Assembly: GCA_029204045.2 (NCBI GenBank)
Contig: CM055062.1
Coordinates: 9,357,705 to 9,421,704, forward strand
DNA: 64,000 bases
Direction: 5' to 3'
From: Tillandsia leiboldiana
Lineage: Eukaryota; Streptophyta; Magnoliopsida; Poales; Bromeliaceae
Shown: positions 1-10,645 of the stretch, piece by piece
How the letters are laid out: each line of letters begins with the position of its first letter
How positions within the stretch are numbered: the stretch's first letter is position 1
Notes under the pieces: generated by a model
Told to the model about the DNA's origin: nothing
The model's input: only the letters and a program-made list of their open reading frames with translations
The model's database searches: none
Position numbers and translations under genes: made by a program

Positions 1-328
1 ATCTCCTGTGAGGCTGTGAGTTGCTGTTAGACAGATATTGTACCCCTTTTTACTCAGACTGTGGTAGTTCACTTTTATTTTGTGGTCTGGCTTTGGCCAG
101 CTGGGTGTATTATTTTGGTGAGCTGGGAGTTTATTGTATTTTCACAGTTTTTATTTCTTTTCCAGTCTGAGATATTATGTAGTTCTTTTAGTTCAGCTCT
201 GTATTATGCTCTTTTATTGTACATTTATATCTGAGCAGGTTACCGACGCTTCGTGTACATGGGAAATTCCGTGTGCACGGCGGATCTGTTGGCGAGCCCG
301 GGTTCTGGTTTCCACCCGGGGCGTGACA
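1..328 (+). mobile_element. 3' end of an LTR, plus orientation (gypsy, Tekay-like)
   Basis: Read on the plus strand this ends in GGGGCGTGACA, the 3' terminus shared by the other gypsy LTRs here. Its reverse complement aligns closely by eye with the LTR starting at 943, including the block around AACAGATCCGCC. It abuts the gag remnant of a minus-strand element exactly at the terminal CA, so it is best read as the 3' LTR of a second element inserted into that gag. The rest of that element lies left of the window, so no target duplication can be checked. Confidence 0.75.
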
Positions 329-654
329 AGAGGTCCCGTCAACCCAGACGACTGTCTACCAGTACCCCGAGCAACAGGGAATGCCGGGGTCACCGGTACA
401 ACTGGGGGATTCACAGCAGGGGAAGAAGGTACGGGAGAACTCTCTGGGGGTGCTACAACAGGCTGCGCCCTCTGCTCTAACATCTGCGTCAGCCGACCCA
501 TAGCCTCCTCCTGACGCCGAACAGCCTCGGACATCTGGGCCATCTGAGCCTGTAGCTCTGGCACCTTACTCTGCTGGCCCTGCCCGGACTCCTCCTGATC
601 GGGCTCAGGGGAATCAGGCTGAGAACGCGTCAACATCCTACGTCGCGGAGGCAT
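329..654 (-). pseudogene. gag N-terminal remnant, Tekay-like gypsy
   Basis: The frame starts at 654 with MPPRRRMLTRSQP and runs through an acidic Gln/Glu-rich stretch and a helical segment, then a Pro/Val-rich linker. It matches residue for residue much of the gag start of the gypsy element at 49780, including AQMAQ, RRQEEA and LEQRAQP. Homology stops at 329, where an inserted plus-strand LTR begins. The capsid-like domain and zinc knuckle are therefore missing. The upstream leader (655-942) carries the primer binding site at 923-934. Confidence 0.8.
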
Positions 655-922
655 CCTACCACAAGAAACCACACTCAGTATCATATCCCCACACGACCCA
701 ATCTAGCGAAAGTCAAAGACATCCCCATATTTCTGTGACTTTATGTTGTCTGCAGCCAACATAACGGTTCACCAGAAATTGGGCATGTCGATCCCTCTTC
801 TCTCACTGGAAGAGTCAACAATAAATCAACGACTTTCGCAAATATCCCGTCTCTCGCACCCTATTATCCTAGGGTCTACCAAAAGCCTAGGGTTTCCTAA
901 GTCCCAACTGACCTATCCCTAA

Positions 923-934
923 GCTCTGATACCA
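923..934 (-). other. Primer binding site (initiator Met tRNA type)
   Basis: The minus strand reads TGGTATCAGAGC, complementary to the 3' end of plant initiator-Met tRNA. It lies 8 nt inside the LTR boundary at 943, which fixes the element as minus-strand with its 5' LTR to the right. Confidence 0.85.
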
Positions 935-1578
935 ACTTAATCTGTCACGCCCCGGAACCCGGGCTGGCCAACAGATCCGCCGTGCACACGGGATTTCCCG
1001 AGTACACGAAGCGCTGGTAACCTGCTCCGATATAATATGAACAATAAAAGAGCATAATACAGAGCTGAAGTAGAAGAACCACATAGTGTCTCAGACTGGA
1101 ACTACAAATAAAGCTGTAATAAGTACAATAATCTCCCAGCTCACCAAAATAGTACAACCAGCTGGCGAAAGCCAGACCTAAAATAAAAGAGGAATACCAC
1201 AGTCTGAGTAAAGGGTGCGGCATCTATCTAACAGCTCTCAATCTTCCAGGAGATCTATCTATTCAGCGATCCCCTTACCTCGATCAGCTGCCGATGGCCT
1301 AGCAGCTCCCGCAGTCGACTCTGCAAAATAAAGGAGAAGGAAGAAACAGAAAATAACAATAGGGGTGAGAACTACCAGATAAACCAGTAGCCTCCCCTAG
1401 TGGGTAAAACCTCAACTCTGACGCACCCACTAGGACTACTAGAGGCAAAGGGAAAAAGATGAAGTGGTAAGGTACATAAGGTACTGAAATAGGGAACTAC
1501 CACTACTAGCATGGCACTAAATGCGATACCGAAAGAAATGATTGTCTGAATGCATCAGGAAACAGTGTCTGACCAAAT

Positions 1579-4500
1579 ATGTAGAAATCTAGAATTTGAA
1601 AGTCTCTGTTTGCCTTTAATGTTTAAAATTTGTCATTTTGGCAAAAGTGGAGTGTTAGTGGGCCAATAGTGGGCCCAGAAATATCGACTTTTGATCGGGG
1701 TCTGATCTGGAAAATCCGAGATCACCATTGCGATCGTTTCGTCGAAACATAGAAGTTTCATATTCATATATTTTCGATCCGACGGTCGGATCTTCCAGAA
1801 ATCAGAAATCAAAAAGTGGGCCCCGCGACTTAAGTGAATAGTAACCTTTGAATTTTTAATCCCTTGTGATCATGAATGGTCGAACCACTATCTAGAATTT
1901 TAACATAGGAGTATGAGTAATGGATCCTAGCTAATTTCGACGTTCTGAGCGTAATGGCACTGACGGATTTCGCGTTTGGCGACCCGTGTGCATCGAAGTG
2001 CGTGCGTCGGTTTGCGACATACAGAACAAGATGGCCCGAGATTTCATACGAGCACCAAATCAAACAAATGATTAGCCTATTTTGAAGGTCTCGACGAGCC
2101 GGACGTCGTGGCGAAGTCCATTTTCAGTTTCGGCGACTCGGGTGCCTCAAAAAGCGTGAAATACATTGAAAAAGTGGGTATTTTTGAAGAAACCCTAATA
2201 TTTTATGTACCAAAAATTATGAGGCTTATAAGTTGGGGTGCTGGGTGCATTTGTCACCTACAGAGGGACCTTAGAGTTTTAGGATCTTTGTGTAGGGGGT
2301 TTTGTGCAAATGTGCATTTAAACACTTGTATTCACGTGTTGGAGTGTACCCTGCCTCTTCCCCTTCGTAACTGAAGCTCCACCAGCCTCTCCAGCTCGCA
2401 ACCGCCGCGTCCCTTCAGCTGCCGAAACGGCCGGCCGCTCGGGTCGCCGGGGTTAAAGGTAAGAAGCCTAGTTTGGAGTTTCCCTTGAGTTGTGAAGGAG
2501 AGATCAACCAAAGCCATAGGGATTAGCCAACCTTCCTCTGAGAGCTTCATTAAGAGGCCGCAACCGAGCCCTGGTGTACCCGACCCCAGCCGCCGCCGAG
2601 TGCCGCCGCAGCCACTTTCCTCTTCTTCCTTTCTCCGACGAGGTGTGAAGTTGGACGGGATCTCTTCAAAGTTGGATTGGGAGGTGTCTGAGGAGTTCCT
2701 GGTGCTTGGAGGACCCTGCTGGAGCAAGCCTTGGCCGCGCGTAGTGAGGGAACCAAGAATCCGGCTTCCTCCTTCTTCCCCGAGCTCGGCTAAGGTGAGG
2801 GTCCTTAACCAACGGTTTCTAGCACCCCGGACCATTAGCAGTGGACTTCTTAGGTCCTTAGCTTCCTCCCTGCAAAGCCCCGAGGTCCCATGCAGCATGG
2901 TTAGCCGGCGGCCACAATGGGTCGCCGGAAACCTAACCTAGCTCCGCCCCTAAAGAACTCGGCAACCGCTGAATATAAACGCACCAAAATTGGTGTGCTT
3001 GGACTGTAGGAGGAGAGGACCAAATCCACCAAATTTGGTGGAGTATGGTTGAGCCAATTAATGGCAGTTTTATGCCCTAGTTCGGACTTTTTGTTGCACT
3101 CGGCCGAGCTTGATGCTCCGGCGCCGGCGGCCCTCTCCGACGCCGGCCACCTACCCAGAAGCCTTACTGGGAATGAGAGGAGTGCTCCCATGCATTTGCA
3201 TGGCACCCATGCAGCATCAAAATGATGCGGCCATGGATGAACCCGAAATTGATAACTTTGCGGCCGCCGGAGCTCCGGCCACTTCCGGCCGGGGGGGAGA
3301 TGGTTGGGAAGCTTCGTGGTGACCCAGGGAGCCTTCCCTCTAAGTTATAGAGCTCCAGGTTGCCTCTGTAAAATTCCGCCATTAGAGGTGGAGGAGCTCG
3401 AAACCGAGCTTTCTCCAGCCGCGTCGCCGCCGTGCCCTGTCGCCGGACACGGGTCCAGGTGAGTTTGTTGTGTGTTTTAGCGTCCAAATGGCCAAGTGGT
3501 TGGGTCCCAGATGTTTTGGTTGGATGGTCACGATTTTCAAAACAAGCACACTTCATCTTCTTCGTTGCCCCGACCATTCCATCCATGCAAACTTGGCCCA
3601 GGCTTGCAGAGAAGGTAGAGAGAGTTATATAGATCATTTCCCTCCAAGTCTTATAGCATTTGGTTCAGTGTTTGCAGAGATCGACCTGGGATTGGTGTTT
3701 GTGTGGTTGTATGTAAATGTTGCCCACCAAGTGTTTGTATAAATGCATGAATGAAGAAATAATGAGAATTGGACAAAGTTATGAATATAAAAGATGCTCA
3801 AACTTATCCCCTGAGCTTAGTGCTCACTTCAGATCAAAGTGATTTTGTGTGGATTAAAGTTTGGTGCTTTATGAACTTGTTTGAGTGCATGGCTTTGGTT
3901 CTGGTTGAACCAGCAGATCTGGGCTGCAACTAGGGTGAGCCCTGTGATCCTTACAATATTTAAAGACCTTTTCATATACAAAGTTTGCTGGTTTGAAGTT
4001 TAAATTAAAAGATGTAGTTGAATCAACCTTTTAGTGAAATGTTTAAATAAAACATGGTTCCGGGCTGTTTGCGAAGCCGCGATAGTGTGCCCTAGGCTAA
4101 TTTGGGGTCACTGAACGCGATGCTCGCGTTAGAAACAGTGTTAGAAGTCCCGGAGAAACAAAAATTCATTTGGGCTATGTTAGAGAGAGTTTTTATGGCC
4201 CGAAGTTTGCCTCGGGTTCCGTGCTGCTACAAATTAGTGAGCACGGTGTTCAGCATGAAAAATGTCACCTGCTGGAAGTGACGGTTCATCAAAATTATTT
4301 TCCAGTTGAAAGAACGAGCGAAAACAGTGCTCAAATGGCACTAAAATGTAATTTCTGAAAACTTTAAGGGTTTTAATGCAAAATAGACAATGAGTACTGG
4401 TTAGTAAAATGTTTAAATGATTCCTAAGCTTTCCGTTGGGAATCCATCGGCTTTCGTTGAGCGGAAATAGGATAATAGTCCGAGAATCGGCAAAATCGTC

Positions 4501-6290
4501 GATTTAACGGTATCCGGGTGACAATTAAAATAACTAAGAGGGTTTCAAATTGATCTGGGTTTAGGTTAGAGTTAGCGGGACTGAATTGATCCTTGATTGG
4601 TGATTTTTGATCCAGGTTGATTCAGTTTGCACCTGGAGTTGAGCATTTAGAGGATTACAGATTAATTGCCTGCGCATTGACAGGTGGGTTATCTTCGGTC
4701 CGGGTTTTATCAGTTCGGCCCTCTGGGGTGCGATACTGGTTGGACCCCTGTTGTTGATAGCTTAATCTAATCTCTTTGAGCCTGCCTTTCTTTGATATAT
4801 TATATCTGCTATCTGCCTGATCTATGCCTGTTATCTGTTCTATTTTGCCTTACATGATTGTCTATAGCACCTCTAGTATTCATACTTTTACTCGGACATT
4901 TTCATGGTTGATTAGTGAGCCTGTTTGTTCTGTTGATCAAATGATACATCTCTGAGCACATAGATTTATTTAACTGAGGTTTTAACCCGAGCTTCGTAGG
5001 ATCGCCGGAGTCTGTTCTTGTTTGATAGGACAAAGGCACTGCTCTGCGAGGTTTGGACCTAAACCCAAGCTTCGTAGTGTCGCCTGAGTCTGTTCTTGTT
5101 TGATAGGACAAGGGCAATGCTCTTCGAGGTTTGGACTTTTCAAAACAGTTTTCTTAAAATATGTGTTTAAGTTTTGTATCATTTGGTTGGTTTGTGTGGT
5201 TGAGTTGAGTTTATCTGTGAGCTTCTGTTGAGAGAGATTTGCCTTGATCTTGCATATGAGTTGACATTTATTGCTGAGTGTTCCTGCATGAGTGTTGAGA
5301 TTCAGTTGGTTTTTGCCCTTGCATCCCAGTGGGGATTTCCCGGCTTGTTGCCGATTACCCGGTCAGTGGACCGTGAGCTTGAGCATTTGCATATGATTCG
5401 CCCGCACCGTTGTACTTCACGAATATCAGCGGATTTGCTACCCGTAGCGATGTTCTTTACCGGTAAAGTGGTTAGCTGAGGCAACCCGTGACCCTAGTTT
5501 GGGGAATGTCAACCAGGTGGTGCCAAGAGGGCAGCCTCGCCTGAGGTCTTGTGAAGGCCAATATGGTAGCTTGTGATTGGGTCTTTGCGTTTTCATCTAT
5601 TTGATGCATGAGTTGTTAAGTTGCTTTATATGATTCTATGTGATGCCTCTGATTATAGTTCCATTGTTATCTTGCTGATTGTCCTAACTCCTTGATGTGT
5701 TGATTATCCTGATACATGTTTTTAATTCTGCTAAAATTATCTCCTATGCTTGTCCCTAGTTCATGAGTTGTACTTTCTTTACAGCACCAGTTATATATCT
5801 GCTTTACCCTAACCCCTGATCTATTACTATCCTCTAGCATTGTATACCAGTAGGTACGATCTGCTATTTCTCGGCTCGTCGTGCCCACTGGGATACACTC
5901 GGTGTGTCTCACACCCTCGGGTGACTGTTTTTCAGGTCGAGCGGGTGTTGAGATGTCAGGACGAGTTGGTGAGATCACGAGATAGAGCTTGACCCTGGAC
6001 AGCCGATAAGATCAAGTATTTAATTATTTGTTGTATCAAATGTAATGCAATGTAATTGAGAAGTTATTGATATTGTAATTTAATCTTGCTTAGTAGATGT
6101 ACGTAGTTAGTACTCTGGTTGTATGCCAAGTGAGCCGTGCATATATAGAAAATGGCTCAACCCCCAGTGGGATTGGGACTCTTCTATATATGTGGCGGTC
6201 TGTTGCGCCCTGGCCGGTTTTAAACTCTGATTTCAAAAAAAAAATAATAATAATAATTTAGACGCTGGTTTTTAAACTCGGGGCGTGACA
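1579..6290 (+). mobile_element. Solo LTR, 4.7 kb, gypsy
   Basis: It starts TGTAGAAATC and ends GGGGCGTGACA, and is flanked by the 5-bp direct repeat AAATA at 1574-1578 and 6291-6295. I see no primer binding site, polypurine tract or pol inside, so it reads as one LTR left after recombination. Its first part resembles, in opposite orientation, the LTR at 53259-56384, including the core CGACGGTCGGATC and CGACTTAAGTGAATAGT. GC-rich open frames at 2300-3600 are uneven in codon usage and match nothing I know; I treat them as chance. At 4712 bp it is long even for this group. Confidence 0.8.
4980..5138. repeat. Tandem duplication, about 80-bp unit, two copies
   Basis: Two adjacent copies share GAGTCTGTTCTTGTTTGATA and a trailing GAGGTTTGGAC with few differences. 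It lies inside the 4.7 kb solo LTR. Confidence 0.8.
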
Positions 6291-7079
6291 AAATAACCCA
6301 ATCTAGTACCATCAGTAAAACTGATATTGCCTGCTTAGCGGAATCTGCACACACGGCTCGAAACCGCGGGATCGGCTCGCACGGCTCGCATCCCAAAATA
6401 AGTATCAGACCGGCACTCACGGCTGGGTCCAAAAAGAAGCCTACCTCCGGAGTGGCACTTGAGGGGAGCGACCCACACGAGTAAAGTATCTCTGTCATCA
6501 GTATCACAAGTATCTCTGTAACACATGTCTCACAAGTATCACAATAGCAGGACTGGATCATGACTATGATCAAAGTGGGAAAACTCCATCCACTGATGCA
6601 ATAGTACTCAATAAGTGGAAAACTCCATCCACTAGCAAAAAGCTCGATCCCCAATCTGATGCAAAAATAAACCAGACTCAACCCCAATCTGATGCAAGGA
6701 CAAACATCCGGTCGACCGCCTATTGTCCGCGGTGACCGCAATACCCCACCAGTCCGCAATCTAGTACAATCTCGACCACACTATCCCAAATCCCTGCTCA
6801 TACTCAAGCAACAAGCATCTGAATGCAAAGGAGAGCAATACAACATGTCAAGTCCCAATATGATAGTGTAGCAATAAATAGGGGCTAACTAGATGCCCAA
6901 GCAAGCATGCAACTGTACCATTTAAAAGCTGTAAAAAGTGTCAAATATTTATTTTAAAAGATTGATTTACTGTACTGATATAAAAATTATTTGCATGCGA
7001 GATTATAGCCTTTGTCCCAATCACAGTGTCCCAAGATAAGTTATCATATAATCTGTGGGGTCATATTAAATTTTAGGAG

Positions 7080-7210
7080 AGTTCGTCCCAGCGGTTCTCA
7101 TCAATTGTCATATTAGTTCGTCCCAATGGTTCTCATCAATTGTTATATTAGTTCGTCCCAATGGTTCTCATCAATTGTCATATTAGTTCGTCCCAATGGT
7201 TCTTATCAAT
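7080..7210. repeat. 35-bp tandem repeat, about 3.6 copies
   Basis: Units start at 7080, 7115, 7150 and 7185 (last one partial) with the core AGTTCGTCCCAATGGTTCTC. They differ at only a few positions. The array lies in the transcribed part of the minus-strand LTR. Confidence 0.85.
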
Positions 7211-7965
7211 ATTTTAGGGGAGTTCTAATAATCCCAGTGAGCTTGTCAAAAATGAGGTAAGCAACAACCGCCCACCTCGAACAGCTCAAATCACACCCAG
7301 ATAGTCTCCTGGCTGTCCACAGTCCCCTAAAACTGCTGTCTGCCGAAAACGGTGCCCTACAGCAACACACATTGCACAGGGTGTAACTATATTTTTCATA
7401 AAAATACAGCTTTTGCTGTTTTTCAAATAGCACGAAAAGAGAGGAGTTTTTCACCTCTGTATATTTCTCAGAAAAATCCATAAAAATTACAGTTACGTTC
7501 CTTGCGACGAGAAGATCGAAATCGACTATTTAAACGCCTCGATCTGATGCTCCTACGCCAAGATAAAAATCGGAGAAGTCGATGCTATCCAGAAATTTCC
7601 TCAGCAAAAAGGGGGTCAAAGAGGCTTTGGAAACTACACCAAAAGTGCGAAACAGAGCGAAGTGATCAACAAGAAAATCGAAGACTTACCTCTTAGGAAC
7701 GCTCTGCCATGAAAATCGTTCAAAAATTCCTCTTGGTTAGCCCACAGGGATTTTTCGACTGAACTTCGACGGGAAATGGGCTGAAAAAGAAAATCGTCGC
7801 AGTGCGCCGCGTCGCAGATAACTCACTATCGGTAACTCCAAAAATTCTAAAATTTCTAGGAGAGAGAGAGAAGAGAGAGAGAAACAATTTTTGTAGAGGG
7901 CCCAATCTCTGGTTCTCTCTCTAAGGCTCGGATCCCGAGGTGAGAATTGGAGGGAGTGAGGGATC

Positions 7966-8227
7966 CTATATATAATGGGCCAAGGAATATTCTTGGGCTC
8001 CACACAGGATCGGACAGAACAAGAAACACCGAAATGGACCATCCAAAACGCACCACGTGTCCACAAAACAGGAAACAGCCGTGCAAGGACCACTGAGAGT
8101 TTGCCACGTGTCCCCCGGGTGCACGTGCTCGGCCCCCGCTCCGGGTTTTCTGGAAAATGTTGGCCAATGGGATCGTGCCACGTGTCACCTCCCCAGAGCC
8201 GGCCAACCAATCAGAGGACGCCACGTG
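7966..8227 (-). promoter_or_regulatory. LTR promoter: TATA box plus CACGTG cluster
   Basis: On the minus strand TATATATAGG (7966-7976) is a plausible TATA box. Just upstream lies an imperfect palindrome centred on GAATATTC (7979-8000). Five CACGTG hexamers follow at 8054, 8105, 8122, 8179 and 8222. CACGTG is the G-box bound by plant bZIP and bHLH factors. Promoter activity is inferred from layout only. Confidence 0.5.
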
Positions 8228-8668
8228 GCAACAGCAACCTTCGGTGCTCCCGGTGCACGCCATACCCATGGACCCCGCACCTGCGCGCCTGCCCGCGCTT
8301 GCCCGCGCTGCCCGCGCCGTGCTCCGCTGCGCTCCGCCGCGCTCCGCCGCTGCGCCGCCGCCCGCCGGAACAATAATTCCGGCCGCCGGAGTTACTGTTC
8401 CGGTGAACAGTAATTTTGCGCCGAAAAATAAAGTAAATATACCATTTTGATCGTTTTCGCGCGCTGAGTCCAAATCCGCTGTCCATTTCGCCAAATTCTC
8501 ATCCGAAATTTTGCCGAAAGCTCCCGGAAAAGCCCACTTGCTTCGTTTTTCGTGTCAGATCTATTTTAAAAATCCGTTTTCGACACTACTAGCTCCGATA
8601 CACTGTGTGAGCTTCCTGTAGTCACTGTAATCACAGCAACAGTCTCTATAGAAGTCCGGATCATCACA

Positions 8669-10250
8669 GCCCGAGGCAGGCCAAGTGGCTATAATTGCAA
8701 CTAGACCCTTCTATTTTCCTAAATTTTTATAATAACCTATAAATATAGCTTCTTTGGAGAGTTACCTTGATCCGAAGGCTTTTGGACTAAAATGGAAGTG
8801 TCGGGTGGTGGCCCACGACTAGCTGGAACCCATGCACGTTGTCTTGTGTTCAGTCGATGTTCAAAAGACACACTGGGCCTACCTACAAGTTGATCATAAG
8901 TTCAACCATTAATTTCTTCACAAACTATCCACATCGGTAATTCTGGAGTGAGCATCATGCTTAGGGGAGTCCAAGGGTTCAGGGGCTTGCCTACCTGAAG
9001 TCTCAAATCATCGGAGTCAAGAGAACTCCGCACCTTAATGTATTTGAGGTGGTGCTGCCCAACAGGTGAACCAAAGCTTCTTGGCTTCCAACTTGGGTGA
9101 GCACGGATGTCTCTTGGATCCCAAGAGGACCGTGCTTGCCTTCGTAGCGAGCGCCAACGCTCGGGGTGGCCGGGAAGCTAACTCCGGTAAAAAATTACAC
9201 CAACAAGGACTTAGTTTGGTCAGCACTAAACCAACTTGTTTCCTGCGGCCAAGGAACGTCGGCATGGGTCATAAAAGATGAAGTCTGGCCAAGTGAGTCC
9301 AGCCAGGGGTGTCGCCGATGACTGGAAACTACGGCGGCGACGTGTGGTTAATTGTGGCCAAGCTAAGGCACCAGCGGTGGAGATCTTGCTCTGGCGGCCG
9401 AGAGGAGTAACCACGGGTCATAGAAGGTTGAGTCCAAGGAGGTGAGGTCGATGGAGACCAACGCCGGCAGTCAAAGGCAGGGGCGGTGGCGCTCCCTTAA
9501 CCTGCAACCAACCCGCGATAGTTCGGGTTCACTAATGAAACCCAGCGTAGGGACCCACTTGGGATCAACGGGGTGGCGTCAGGAGGACCCTAGGAGTCCC
9601 CATACGTCGGCAGAGTTAGCGGGGAGTGATGGCGGCGGTTGATCCAAGACCCACGACCTGGGCCTTCCAAATCTGGACTGAATGTCCAGACCTAGCAGAA
9701 GGCAGGGTTTGGTGGCACGGGCTAGTTGAGGAGGCTTCACCAATGTTGGAGGGTGGCAACAGTGTGGTATGGGTGCAGAGCAAACAACCTAGGTGAGCTC
9801 GGGTTCACCAAACTCCAAGAAAAATCGAAGAAGAGAAGCAAGATTGGGTCTCGTTAGGCCAGGTTAATCATTTCTTTGGGAACACCCCTTAAATTCTAAC
9901 TTTTCGGATTATAAAAATTCCAGAAATCAACGTTCCACTCGACGAGACCGATCAAATAGCAATTTTGTTTCATCACGTTTGGGTCTCGTTAGGCCAGGTT
10001 AGTCATTTTTTCAACTACACCCCTAAAATTCCGACTTTTCGAATTATAGAAATTCTAGAAATTAAATTTAAATTCAAATTTTTGAATTTAAATTTCGTAA
10101 GTATTACATTTGTGGAGATTCATCTTTCATACAATTCAAGAAAAATATTAAACACGCCCTCCTTTATGACGTGCCAGAAGGTTTGTTTGATAAAAATTTA
10201 TTGGGAAGTCATCGGGCGCTGACGCTGTTGTCACCGCCTAATTGAAATAC
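8669..10250. other. Decayed LTR-like sequence, no gene
   Basis: No coding region is supported. Scattered phrases such as GTGAGCATCATGCT (near 8950) recur in the gypsy LTR at 54410. The GTTTCATCACG near 9967 resembles 56320. This looks like a decayed minus-sense LTR with no recognisable ends. The short open frames here show no known domain. Confidence 0.4.
9846..10062. repeat. Direct duplication, two copies about 83 bp each
   Basis: GGGTCTCGTTAGGCCAGGTT begins both copies (about 9846 and 9980). Each continues through a CCCCT and ACTTTTCG block to an AGAAAT end. They are separated by about 50 bp. Confidence 0.8.
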
Positions 10251-10552
10251 ATCCTTCTTTATCTACTCTATGTTAAAGGGGTAGTTAGCTGATCAGGGTT
10301 GGTAACTTGTTTGGCTCGATAAATTTCACTCCAATCTCCATTGGCCCCCACTCATTCAAAAATTAAAAAATTATTCCACTTTGTATTAGTTTGTTTCTTC
10401 TAGTTTTGAATAGATAATGCTTTCATTTTTACTATATAAAAAAAGAAATTTTTTTTTTTTTTTTTTTTTTTTGCTGAAGTGCATCTCCATTCATCTGATT
10501 CTTGGTAAATCACGATGAATCGTGCGCGTATTGACAGCAGAAGTAGCAGAAT

Positions 10553-10556
<4 letters not shown>

Positions 10557-10643
<87 letters not shown>
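10557..10643. repeat. (TA)n microsatellite, about 43 units
   Basis: Uninterrupted TA dinucleotides. A 24-base T run lies about 85 bp upstream (10449-10472). Length in the assembly may be unreliable. Confidence 0.98.

Positions 10644-10645
<2 letters not shown>

Larger units (their letters stand above)
943..8668 (-). mobile_element. 5' LTR of a minus-strand gypsy element, split by a solo LTR
   Basis: The LTR begins TGTCACGCCCCGG at 943, next to a primer binding site. It runs to 1578, is interrupted by 1579-6290, and resumes at 6296. The continuity is visible: sequence on either side of the interruption lines up with one unbroken stretch around 42370 in the intact gypsy LTR (ACCCAATCTA and the following bases), and the block with GAGGGGAGCGACCC recurs. 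The far end is uncertain; CATCACA ending at 8668 is my best guess. The LTR carries a 35-bp tandem repeat (7080-7210), a TATA box near 7966-7976 and five CACGTG boxes (8054-8227). Confidence 0.7.

Noticed and set aside
2332..3742. Overlapping frames up to 188 residues in the solo LTR, resembling plant exon-like sequence
   Set aside because: Frames overlap on both strands, have no recognisable domain, and lie in an LTR. Kept only as a note on splice-like sites.
5228..6260. Possible internal region or coding part of the element at 1579-6290
   Set aside because: No primer site, polypurine tract or pol motif found between the AAATA duplications, so the whole block is read as one LTR.
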